Part shown: one piece after another, positions 23,611-34,100 of the stretch | Numbering within the stretch: the first letter of the stretch is position 1 | Layout: the number at the start of each line of letters is the position of its first letter | Origin: Actinernus sp. WN-2022 | Taxonomy: Eukaryota; Cnidaria; Anthozoa; Actiniaria; Actinernidae | DNA: 64,000 nucleotides | NCBI GenBank assembly: GCA_030867875.1 | Contig: JAOWCC010001634.1 | Location: 38,645,403 to 38,709,402, forward strand | Direction of reading: 5' to 3' | The notes under the pieces: generated by a model | What the model saw: the letters and a program-made list of their open reading frames with translations, nothing else | Databases searched by the model: none | What the model was told of the DNA's origin: nothing | Position numbers and translations under genes: made by a program

Positions 23611-24323
23611 TTAGTTAGTATCCGTTTTCTGCCCGTCGTTCACTAACCTGGGTCTCCGAGGATGGGAAATACCATGCAAACCCGAATTTCCATGTTGTTT
23701 AAATATTACGGAAATCGATTTTTTTTTTCAGTGTGCTTCCAATACCTACAAGATGTTGTCACAGAAATGGCCCCGATCGTTAGCATAAATATTATAAAAT
23801 ATTTTCTTGCGTTAACCAGCACGGGGTTGTCGTGCAATCATTTGAACGATATCCTGAAAAAGAATATTTTTCGCAAACTATTTTCGCAATTTCACCTGCT
23901 AGGGAAGCATGTACTATATGCTGATGATAGAGGCCAGTTCGGTGATTATTTGATACGTGAGCCAGCACAGTAAGCGTGCTATTACAGGCTGTATCGCATA
24001 GGTTATTAGGTGATGCTCGATCTATAGGCTTCGTGAGATTAGCTGGAAGTAAAACGCGTTTGGACAGTTCTGTTTGTAATGAGTGGATTAAATTGTAAAC
24101 GTTGGCCGAATTGGTTATTTTTACTGTTTCTGTCGTTATTGTTGCTGCTGCTTCTGTTGTCATGGTTACAGTTTTCGTCGTTGCTGGTTCTGTTGTCATC
24201 GTTGCGGATGTGGTTGTTATTGTTGTTTATTCAATAAAGAAAAACAACTGATACATCGCAACCGAACGGAACTGATTCAAGTTAACGTCAGTGAGATGGT
24301 GAGAATTTGATTGGACTTGCATT

Positions 24324-24470
24324 ACCCTACTAGCAGAGGTTTCTCATCAGTCTTTTCTCGGCATTTTCCCTGTTCGACTTTCCTTGTGCTGTTCCTGGAA
24401 AACGAAAGCCGAGCATAGAAAACCCCCAGGGAAAAGGCCGCGAAATCTGTAATAGCAGGGTAGACTTCTA
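24324..24470. repeat. Foldback repeat
   Basis: 'ttaccctactagcagagg' on the left faces 'tgtaatagcagggtag' on the right. Inner segments 'ttctcggc' / 'gccgag' and 'ttttccctg' / 'cagggaaaa' also pair. Confidence 0.65.
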
Positions 24471-24944
24471 TTGGCTATCATCAACCCAATCAAACGAGGG
24501 TGAGTGCCACTCGTGGACTCGTGCTGGCAACACGAGCTCTGATGATTGATGAGATAGAATGAGAATTAATGAAAGTCTATGAGGTTTAGCGGTCAATTGA
24601 TGATGGCACTGAACTCTTCCATCCCCCAATCAACATCTTTGACGCATAAACTTCTGTAAACCGCATCAAGAAATAGTTTTTATTAGGTTCTTTTGGCTTC
24701 AGTTTGAATCCATAGAAAAAATCCCAACTGTTTTTTCGTTTGTAGTTACTGGGGGTGTTGGATATTTGTTGCTTAATAGTTCTCCTCTTTGACTTGCAAA
24801 CCTATAAAACTACTCAAGAAATTTAAGCTCTGCAAAATTGTTGTCCACCACTCGTAGATGAAGTACCACTGGGATCTCTGGTATTTCGACTGAGTAAATA
24901 CCTCAATCTGGGAACAGCTGATGATGCGACCTCTGACAACCATA

Positions 24945-26212
24945 ATAATAAATAATAATAATAATTTATTGTATTTGTAAGAAAAGCACAATTTTTACAT
25001 GAAAATCAATAAAGAAAAGCCGAAGCCAGAGGCTTATATGGCAAAGGGTCAGGGTGCTGTTATGTATAAATATAGATAACGAAAGAGTATTAAAAGATGG
25101 ACACGCAGTTTTAAGTGTTGCAGTACTAGCTACATAAAAAACATACAAAAAAAAAAAAATACTAGTTTACAGGATTATAAGTTGACAAGTTACAAAGCAA
25201 AAAAAAAGAATATATAGCTATATATAAAATTAATTAAACATATATTGCACCCAACAGAAAGGCAGTTCATCATTTACTTATATAACTAGTTATTAATAAG
25301 ACCAGAAGTGAGATTTTAATTTCATTTTATAATTAAAAGGTTTTAGTGATTCACGGAAAGATGTAGGTAGACCATTCCAAATTTTGGGTCCTTGTGAACG
25401 GATTGAGAATTTATATTTAAAACAAAGGTAATGTAGATTAGATCTATGTCTTGTAAAGTGATCATGGATTTCTAAATTAAATTTGAAAAGGGCAGATAGA
25501 GAATCAGGTAAGAGGTTATTGATATGAGAAAAAACAAAGCATAAAATCTGGAACTTATGAATATCATGGATGGTTAGTATTTTGAGCTTATCGAATAGAG
25601 GTTTAGTGTGAGTACGAGGGGGGGAATGAGTAATGATACGAATTACCCTTTTCTGCAATAAAAAGATAGGTTCAATATGCGTGGGATAAGTACAAGCCCA
25701 AATAAGGGTACAGTATTGTAGGTATGGTAAAATAAGTGAATTATATAAAACTTTGAGAGAATTAAAAGCCAAAAATTGACGTGATTTAGTAATTATACCA
25801 ATGGCTTTGGAAATCTTATTAGTAATGGCATGAATGTGGGGTTTCCATGATAAGTTTTGATGGATAATCACTCCTAAGAATTTAGTACATTCAGTTCTAT
25901 TAATTGTATTACCATTGATAGAAATAATGATGTCATTAAAATTTACTTTCTTTTTAGTAGGAAAAAATATTATGAACTTGGTCTTATCAGGGTGAAGGGT
26001 TAATTTATTAGCATTAAACCAAGATGCAACATGGATAAGCTCATTGTTTAAAATATTCACTAGATTAGCAATGTTTTTGTGACTGTAAAAAATATTGGTA
26101 TCGTCAGCAAAGAGAACAAATGATAAATGTTTGGAGCTGTGGAATAAGTCGTTTATATATAAAAGAAAAAGAAAGGGGCCTAATACAAGTGATCCGATCT
26201 GGATAATCTATC
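24945..26212 (-). mobile_element. 5'-truncated non-LTR retrotransposon (LINE), minus strand
   Basis: A 304-codon open frame runs on the minus strand from 26207 to the stop at 25293-25295. It starts within the palm: GSLVLGPFLFLLYINDLF, then VLFADDTNIFYS, which is the FADD catalytic box. ...WFNANKLTLHPDKTKFI and TKFLGVIIHQNLSWKPHI follow, and LILPYLQYCTLIWACTYP, LLQKRVIRIIT and GPKIWNGLP complete the C-terminal RT/thumb part. An in-frame TAG at 26208-26210 and the absence of upstream RT motifs show 5' truncation. A 3' UTR of about 330 bp ends in an (AAT)n tract near 24945-24968. The long intact frame suggests a fairly recent copy. Confidence 0.92.
25293..26207 (-). CDS. Reverse transcriptase, C-terminal part (LINE ORF2 fragment)
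   Basis: Open for 304 codons with no internal stop but no start of its own, because the element is truncated. It includes FADD, the second Asp pair of the RT active site, near residue 38. The upstream finger motifs and the endonuclease are absent, so it cannot be active alone. Confidence 0.85.
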   Translation of the reverse strand: MIQIGSLVLGPFLFLLYINDLFHSSKHLSFVLFADDTNIFYSHKNIANLVNILNNELIHVASWFNANKLTLHPDKTKFIIFFPTKKKVNFNDIIISINGNTINRTECTKFLGVIIHQNLSWKPHIHAITNKISKAIGIITKSRQFLAFNSLKVLYNSLILPYLQYCTLIWACTYPTHIEPIFLLQKRVIRIITHSPPRTHTKPLFDKLKILTIHDIHKFQILCFVFSHINNLLPDSLSALFKFNLEIHDHFTRHRSNLHYLCFKYKFSIRSQGPKIWNGLPTSFRESLKPFNYKMKLKSHFWSY

Positions 26213-26357
26213 TGGTTTTTCAGAATGGACGATGTGATAGTTTGTAGTGAAGTATTAGTATAGGGTTTATACAACGATAATATTACTCAAACCGCAAGGA
26301 TGAGTCCGTGGGCGTAAGAAGGCTTGATCAGTGGACCATGAGATTGTATAAAGACTC

Positions 26358-26699
26358 GTTCACACAGGAGATTTTTTGTGCAATTTTGTCGCGTTTTGCT
26401 CGCCAGCGAAGTTGCACTTTCAAATCGCACGTGTAAGCCAGCGGCGATTTTGATGCGATTTTTGTCGCCAACAAATCGTACTGGTTTCGAGCATGTTCGA
26501 AACTTGATGAGAAAAATCGCAGTGGGACGCGACAAAACTGAATTGCATCAAAATTCGCCTGTAACACAGTACAGGCGATTTGTGATGCATCGTAAATTTG
26601 CATCGAGTTTTGAACATGTCGAAAGTGCAACTTCGCTGGCGAGCGAAATCGCAGTGGAAATCGCGACAAAAATTGCACAAAAAGTCGCCTGTGTAAACT
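26358..26699. mobile_element. 342-bp foldback MITE
   Basis: Left arm 'gttcacacagg' ... 'ttgctcgccagcgaagttgc' and right arm 'gcaacttcgctggcgagcga' ... 'cctgtgtaaac' pair over about 75 bp. The interior repeats variants of 'gcgatttttgtcgc'. No ORF is credible. Confidence 0.88.
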
Positions 26700-26711
26700 G
26701 GATTTAATTAA

Positions 26712-26926
26712 AAGGAGCAGTTAACCCCCAAATGACAAAATATCTCAGCTCAGATTGCCAGAGTATGCTTTCCAGGTATACTGGAGATCGTTTGTGAGAC
26801 AATTTTGACAAAGGATGGATACTGAAAATACTGCTTTAAGAAATTTAGAGCAATTTGAAATCGGTACGGTAATCAAGTTTCTAGAATATACTTTTGTAAT
26901 CCACTTTAATCTTTGCCATCCTCTAT
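26712..26926 (+). repeat. Dispersed repeat, left half of an interrupted copy
   Basis: Matches the reverse complement of the 22490-22770 repeat up to 'gccatcctctat'. The rest of the repeat resumes at 27182 after a 249-bp insertion. Confidence 0.85.
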
Positions 26927-27175
26927 GAGGGTCTGAATGGGGTTAACTGACTACTGACAAACGGCCTTAAAAATAACTGACAAATGACGATATTTTTACT
27001 GACAACTGACAACCGAAAAATAACTGACAACTGACAAATTTGGTTTTTGTGGGTCAAACATTGTAAATTTTCTCTAGTAATGATTAACTAGGGCTAACTG
27101 ACAACTGACAAATGGCCAAAATTTTAACTGACAACTGACATGTAGACCCCCCCCCCCCCCCCCATTCAGACCCTC
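26927..27175. mobile_element. 249-bp insertion with 16-bp TIRs, CTGACAA repeats and a 6-bp target duplication
   Basis: Terminal inverted repeats 'gagggtctgaatgggg' and 'ccccattcagaccctc' flank an interior that repeats 'actgacaactgacaa' about six times and ends in a run of about 17 C. CTCTAT occurs on both sides (26921-26926, 27176-27181) and only once in the uninterrupted copy of the host repeat on the minus strand near 22578. No ORF. Confidence 0.85.
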
Positions 27176-27280
27176 CTCTATCAAAAAGTTTGAAAAGCAT
27201 TTCGGAACATTCACATGGTATTTCTCTTCTTTCTCATCGTGTTATTTTTGAAGTTTTAAAGAACTGAACTCAAAGGTAAC
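27176..27280 (+). repeat. Dispersed repeat, right half of an interrupted copy
   Basis: 'tcaaaaagtttgaaaagca' and 'aacattcacatggtatttct' continue the match to the minus-strand copy at 22490-22575. Confidence 0.85.
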
Positions 27281-27545
27281 CGCCTCCTGGTTAGCTCAGT
27301 GGTTAAGCTCCGGTCTGTCGTGCGTGAGGTCGCGGGTTCAAACCCAGGCCGGACCAACAATCAGGGTCTTAAAATAACTGAGTAGAAGGTGCTGCCTTTG
27401 TGAAACAACTGCAAATGGTTAGACCTTCACGTCTTCTCGGATAAGGACGTAAAATCGTAGGACTCCCGTCGGCCTCAAGTTTATCAGTCTCATAAGACTG
27501 TCACGAGTTACCGACGTTAAATAAAGTTGCTTTACTTTTTTACTT
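27281..27545 (+). mobile_element. tRNA-derived SINE
   Basis: A-box-like 'ttagctcagtggtta' (about 27291-27305) and B box 'gggttcaaaccc' (27334-27345) give an internal RNA polymerase III promoter. The acceptor and T stems do not pair, so this is not a functional tRNA. A unique body follows with 'ataaggacgtaaaatcgtag' and ends in 'aaataaagttgctttacttt'. Confidence 0.82.
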
Positions 27546-27675
27546 TACTTTACTAAATAAAGTTGCTTTATTACACTTGAGGGTTTTATTACACTTGAGG
27601 GTAAATCCTTATTACACTTGAGGGTTTTATTACTTTATTACACTTGAGGGTAATTATTACACTTGAGGGTGCAAC
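27545..27675 (+). repeat. Minisatellite at the SINE tail
   Basis: 'attacacttgagggt' occurs five times between about 27569 and 27670, spaced by short T-rich links that resemble the SINE tail ('tttactttacttt'). Confidence 0.88.
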
Positions 27676-28257
27676 ATGCTTCGCGACATTTTGCCTAACT
27701 CTCACAGTATAATCACAGTAAGAGGGTGTAGATGGAGTTAACAGAAATGTGGATTCACTGACAATTCACGAATTATTTTGAAATTCAACAAAATAATGCT
27801 AATTCTCGAAGATTACCCTTAAAATGGTATTTTTGGCGATTAACTGACAAATAATACTGCCGCCGAAATTTTAACCGACCGACTCATATCCCCGTCTAAA
27901 TCCTGGAGTAACGGTTTCAGAGCATTTCAGCATGTTATCCTAGATGACCAAGATTTCCATTTAGTGACGATTTCAAAGGTTGTCAAATTCGCTTACTTTA
28001 ATAACTCGGAAAACTTGATAAGCAGGAATTTCCTTTTTCATATAAACATTAACAGAAACACGGCCTTTCCCTAAAGTTATCTGCGGCAGCAATTGAAGTG
28101 GTATTCTTCAGTATATGAACTGTTTTCTTTTCCGCGGCGACAATCCGCTTGGTTCCCGAACAAATGTGAGCGGCTTGTCTATGAAAGGTACCTTTGGCTT
28201 TGGAGGCAAACGACTTTAAAACCGGGCAGATAAAAGGCGGTCACGATTGCTGGACAA

Positions 28258-28480
28258 CGGAACAACAACAACAACAATAACATTTATTTCACTCTTAAAG
28301 TTACAAGTAGTATGTAATAAACAAATAAAAGACTGAGTGGGAGGACCCGAAAAAAAACACGAAAACCCCCTGTACGGAGAAGGGCCGTGACCTCTCGCTG
28401 CCTTATCATTCGCACGCGTAGCCCTTTTTCTCGACTGATTTTCGCGATACGAACGGGAATGTTTTATAATCTAATCCTAA
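28258..28480 (-). mobile_element. Probable 3' end of a retroposed element, minus strand
   Basis: A (CAA)n run at 28262-28280 next to 'taacatttatttcactctta' reads on the minus strand as a 3' UTR ending 'aaataaatgttattgttgtt'. Only the end is recognisable. Confidence 0.45.
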
Positions 28481-28899
28481 GATTAACGCATGTTCTAGCG
28501 AAATTTTGTTGAATAGGCTGAGAGGATGCATTACATGCTTTTGGATTTTCAAAAGAGCGGTTTAGAATGTTATCCTAAATGACCAAGATTTTGCATTCAG
28601 GTCAAGAAAACTAACTTTACTAGCCATACAGCCTGAGAAAATCAGACACTTCTCCCTTCTAGCCATACCAATCATAATTTAACGGCCATACCAGCCATAA
28701 CTTAACCTTCCATGGATGTCTCCGATATAGTGAGCCGGTAAGAATGGTGTATAATCCCTAGGTTAAGAATTGGGTGTCGTGTGGCATAATGGAGAGCGCC
28801 AAAACACTCGGTGACATTGATAATATAATAATCTGAGTATTTGTGTTATCATTTCAATTGAAAACCACTCGGAAACCGCATTAATAAATAATAAAATCT

Positions 28900-29300
28900 T
28901 CACACCTCACCGGGAAGGTAAAGTCCTTTGAAAGGGCTCCACCTTAACTACGCGGATGTAGAGGCTTGCCTCCCGACACAACTTTGCGGTAGGTTAAAAC
29001 ATATCGGCGCGGCGGCTACAAAGCTAAGGGTGCTAGCGTTTCTTACCAGAAAAGCAGGGTGTGCATGTGCCTTATCATGGAAAAAACGGGAAAAAGTCAA
29101 TGCGAAAAATGTCTGTAAATGTCCCGGTCTCTTCAGTTTTAACACTAAACATTTTACAAAGAAGTCAGTTTAGAGAATTGTACAAAAAGCCTGTAAAAGC
29201 TGATAGTCTCATTGCAAACATTTTACAAACATTTGTCAGACTTTTTACATAGTTCTTCAAAGATTTTTCCAATATTTATGCCTTTCATAACAATATTCAC
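28900..29300. other. Unrecognised block, possibly repeat-derived
   Basis: A CpG-containing segment (28930-29090) is open on both strands for 65-81 codons. A short 'acattttacaa' repeat occurs near 29149 and 29218. No family is recognised. Confidence 0.3.
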
Positions 29301-29934
29301 AATTCAGTGCATTTCCTCCAAGGGGAAAAAGAGTATAGTATACATGTTACCTGTGATAGCCGCCGAGTGGGCGAATCGAGACAGATAGAAACCAACTAGG
29401 CGAGAAGTATAATTGTTTTAGCCGATAGCTACAGTTCTTTTCAGCTTAGCTATCGATTAAGTCGAGAAAACCTGTGAAAAACGTTGGAAAATAAGCCATC
29501 TTGGTGATTTTTGTCTGCGCACGCTCGAGATCGTTATTCGAAATTGCCGCATATGTAGATAGAAACCATTCATGTATGACTTAGCATTATTTGCCTTCTA
29601 TTAAGAGAAAGTTTAAATATATCATCGAGTACCGAAAAACATACCTCGGCAATGGAGAAAAGGCCGCGTCTCTCGGGACCTTTTAATTGAACTGGACAAG
29701 AGTGGCTGATAATGACGCCTAGTTTCATGATTAAACATGATCACCACAGTGGAGGGGGAGGGGGAGAAGAAACGGGGAGGACGACCGACCACCGTGCTTC
29801 CGCAATTAGAACAAAAGCTTAAACTGTCACTCACACTCATTAGGATTTATGTTAAACACAGCTGCTTACAATCTGAATTAATTTGGACCCCTCCCTTGTT
29901 TCACCTTGAATCACACATTTATCCCCAAGGTAGT

Positions 29935-30460
29935 TTGATCCATTTGATCCATATTTCCTCATATTGGAGAATCAGGTAAACACAAAGCAGAATTCCAAGA
30001 TACATGATATTCTCAGAGACTATAACGGTACGCTTTCGACCCCTTGTTTTTACGTAAAACGGCGAAAATCTTCAAAACGAGAAGATAACCCATGGGCTTT
30101 GTTGGCCGATTAAACGTGTTTCAATAAAATCGGTAGAATGGAAACGTCTACAGCGAAATATACATCGATGTTACTGCAAAATATTATGTTCGCCAGTTTC
30201 CGTTCCGTCTATTTTATTGAATCGTTACTAACAAACATTATATTCGCATGCATGACTATTTTACAAGGAGTCGAAAGAAGTACTTACATCTCCGAAAAAA
30301 TATTTATGTATCTTGAAATTCTGTTTTGTGTTTACTATTCTCCAATTGCAGGAAATACTTGGTCCAAAACACTCAATCATCGGCCTAAAACTACCCGGTT
30401 GAAAACTGAGATTCTTTGTAATGACCATTCGGTTGACAAAGCCCGCGGACCACCTTAATA
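29935..30460. mobile_element. Long foldback element, copy 1 (pair with 55209-55872)
   Basis: 'cataatattggag'-type outer sequence aside, the arms pair as 'ggtaaacacaaagcag' with 'ctgttttgtgtttact', and 'gtttcaataaaatcggtaga' with 'ttccgtctattttattgaa'. Both arms match the 55-kb copy. The left outer arm is shorter or more decayed than the right. Confidence 0.8.
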
Positions 30461-30589
30461 TTATTTTCCGGCGAATTAATACTCCTTGGGTGCATGCCAA
30501 GTAAATAAAGGCGATTGTTATATATTAAATTCATAGTTCACTGTGGGGTAAACAAACGTGATTCGGATAGGATATATATTATATATTAG

Positions 30590-31118
30590 GCTGCAGGGTG
30601 AGGTGCCTTTATCTCTGACAAATCTACTCAAATTGAACAGTGATTTACATGAGCGACATACAAGATACTCTAATTTCAACTTAGTATGTCCTAGATTTAT
30701 AGACAGACTGAGGGAGGAAGGACTTTTAATGTTACAACATGCCAGCTTTGGAACCGTCTACCATTATCGTTAAGACAGAAAGAATCTATCAATTCCTTTA
30801 AGAGTTCTATATGGAGTTATGTTTTTAGGCAGCAACAATCTCTAAATCATTTTATTGTATAGTTGGCAGTCTGTCATTTTCTATTTTATTATTAATATTT
30901 TAAGGTATTGCACAAAGTATAAATATATAGCATAATAATATTTTAATGAAGTTGTGTATTTATCTCGTTTTTATCTTATATATAGTTTTGTAATTTAGCT
31001 TTTTATATAACTAGTTTGTATTGTCAGTTATTGAGGGCCACAAGTTTGTTAGCTTTGCTATTTAGTGCTACCCTCTGAAAATAAAGACTTTATTATTATT
31101 ATTATTATTATATAAATA
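30590..31118 (+). mobile_element. 3' end of a LINE, + strand
   Basis: Broken frames encode NSDLHERHTRYSNFNLVCPR and, shifted, QLWNRLPLSLRQKESINSFK and then SSIWSYVF before TAG at about 30860. This is the typical C-terminus of CR1/L2-like ORF2 proteins. The 3' UTR ends 'aataaagactttattatta' followed by a (TTA)n tail at 31090-31112. Confidence 0.8.
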
Positions 31119-34100
31119 TTTATTACATATATACATATATATATATTCACCCACAGGATTAGCAAAAATAGTTTTTGAAAATGTACGATAATTTGACATG
31201 TTTTTCGGAATATATTTGGTCGAGACCTGATCACCTATAAAGGTGATAGATCATGGCCCGGCTTGCCGGATTTGGTTCTTGTTATCACTATAACCGGCTT
31301 TGGTGTTATTCGCTTTTTAGCTTTAGGACTAGGACCTCTTTGAGTTAGTCGCTAAATTAAAACTGCATACATCGTCGTGCGAAACTGAGAACTGATGTTT
31401 TAGGAAAAAATGGATACAATTTTAGGGATTTTTTTCGTTTGGTTAGGGTTTAGGTTTGCCATTTCCTTATCACCTAGTTTAATTATAGATTTAAGAAAGA
31501 CCATGTACTATTCAAGTACTTGGTTAGTTTTTACCTTAAATCAGAGTAAAGACGATTTACCAGAAGCACTTTAAAACGTTTTCTAGATCCTAATCATTCG
31601 ATCAAGGCATTGATGATAACCTATCTTAGGATTAAATGGGCACTGAATGGTAATGTCATGGGGAACTTTATCTTGCTTTTCTACGTTTTTAAAATGTTTA
31701 AAAATAGTGTTAGCACTCAGAATACGAGTTGGACCTCACTAATTAAACATAAGCAGGGAAAGAGAGTGCTTTTAATGTAAAGAATTTATCACCCATTTTT
31801 TTGCTTTGTTCGGCTGAGAGCGAAAGCCGAAATATTGTATTCAACATAATCAACGTTGTATCAGCTTTGCGTAGTCCTTGGACTCTAGCCTGCAATTCTA
31901 TCCATCGACTTCGTAAATGTTATAATACGAGTACTGAATACCTGTAATACATGTGAGGAATTGAGGATCTGTGGCCAGACTGATCTAATTTTGCAAGTCT
32001 TGAGAACCAGAACTGAAATTCCGTGAAGGGCGGATACAAAGAGATTATCCCTATCAAAAAAGTCCATCAATAAATATCTTAGACACATCAAAATCGTCCC
32101 AAACGCGTCAATTATGGTCTCTTCACACGCTCGTTAGGTGGTAGATCTGTGGCTAAATCAGTGCGACCTGCTTGCTTTTTCACTAGATGTCATAAAATAT
32201 CACCTCTAATAATCTTACTGTGAACTGATATGCCTTAGACCGTCTCAGTCCTGCGATAACCGACTGGTCTACGCACGCAATTGTCGGCCAAGGCCAATAT
32301 GATATATTACTACATTCACGAGCTTTCGTGCAACTAATCATCTATGTACGCCTATATCGTTGTGCGGTATATCTTGTCGTTGTAGGTCTGGTTCTAACCG
32401 CCGGTTAACGGCCAGCCAATCATACGATATGCATTGGGCAAATCAATAAACTATAAAGTATCTAGTATGGCACACCTTTTGTGAAAGTGTTATTTTTATT
32501 GTTTCTAGCGCGGGAACTGTGAGTATAAGCACATGGTTTCCGTTACATCAGGATAAGCCTTGCATCCTGTCGGTATAGGTAAAGCAGGGAGGTAGACGAG
32601 CGTTTAATGGACGATGTGCTGAAGCTATTAACACCGAGAGTGTTTCTCTCTGACGTGAATACTGTTTGATTGAAACGAAACTGATAGAACCGGCTACAAA
32701 TGAGTCTGGCATTCTTACAGAATTGCTCTAGAAATCTGAGAAATTGTCATTACCAAGATACGACAAGGCCGTGGGAAAACTCTGCCCCAAGTTGTTGAGA
32801 ACATTTCGCTGTGGAGGGATTCCTTGTTACTTCATATAAACGGGGTTTGTAAAACTCAAGATCACATGAAAATGCCGCACTTTGTCATTGACTCAAGTAA
32901 AGACCGACCTTTATCATTTGTTTTTCGTTAATTTTGCGAAACGCGCCGCGGACCTCAATGTAAACAGTCTCAACGGAAAATTGACAGCTCACTGGTCAAT
33001 TCAGAGAGCTTAATCCGAGACCCAGCTCTGAACAAAACTATTTTCTACTATATATTTGTTATCGGGATCGTAAACACGATCACCCGGCTGAGTGAGTCCT
33101 GTTGCGTGAAACTCCATATTAAATTCAAGCTGGCTAGGCTGTCCCGGAAGAGATCGGAAAACGATAGGGAAAGCCAGTCCACACCCAAAAACAAAGATAT
33201 CGTTGTCTACATCTGATTTCGTACGGGGCTAAGATGAATTTGAGACCTTAGCAGAGGTTGCAACACGTTTTTATTACATTGCGCTCATTTGTCCCTCTCT
33301 TCCTGTCGCCTTGAGAGAGAGGGGGAGGAATCCGTCTGTGTAGCAGGGTATTCGGTGGAGACGGAGTTTAAAAAAGGTCGTTCACGTCAGTTCTATCTGC
33401 CTTTTTGCCTCCCTGGATGTTAATCCATTGCTAGCTAGCACAAGTCCTCGTACCCTGGCCAAGGAGGCGTTACATCGTATGCTATTTCATATTTCAAAGG
33501 ATATTTTTTCAGCATTCAGAACCCAAATGAGATACTTGATCGGAGAATGCAAAGATTTGACTGACCAGCTGATATTATGGGTAAATTGAACTTCGATGCA
33601 ATTACAGTGAGAAACAACCAAGTGTTATCAAGAGTATTGGGTGATCCGGCTTGGATAGCCATGCTCAGAAAGCAAGTTGGAAATAATTTTCCAAATTATC
33701 GATCACAAAGCAATTTAGAAATTTATTTACTCATTAAATATGCAGATTAGAAACGTTTAGCGATATCACACAGCTCCAAGAAAGTGCTCTGATTTTCGTC
33801 GTATCTTGCCCGGCTTTCGCCGAGCCGGGGTGGGCCGATTCTCCGGTATTCCTCCCTCCTCAAAAACCAACCCAAATTCCAATTTGACCGAGAAAACCGT
33901 GTCCCCGATTAGTAGACCCTTTCTAGGGCTCAGCTAGAAGACTAGACACGTAAATAAAGTTGTTTATTATTTATTTTTGTAACTGGATTAAACTTAGTAA
34001 GTCTCGCCTCTGGCCTAGGCGAGGTCGCGTGTCCTCCGTATAATCTATATTGTTGGCCATGCTCATGTTGGTCCGTATATGGGTCATGTGCCGTGCAAAC

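Noticed and set aside
23792..24199. 135-codon minus-strand frame starting with a Thr-rich run
   Set aside because: The Thr run comes from a GTT/TGT-rich low-complexity tract; the rest matches nothing and overlaps another open frame on the plus strand.
26287..26707. Four overlapping frames of 82-116 codons on both strands
   Set aside because: All lie in the foldback MITE 26358-26699; the frames are by-products of its GC-periodic inverted arms.
27281..27355. Functional tRNA gene
   Set aside because: A and B boxes are present but acceptor and T stems do not pair; the body and tail identify a SINE.
28928..29252. Frames of 63-81 codons on both strands
   Set aside because: Possible repeat; mutual opening on both strands and lack of known motifs give no basis for a gene call.
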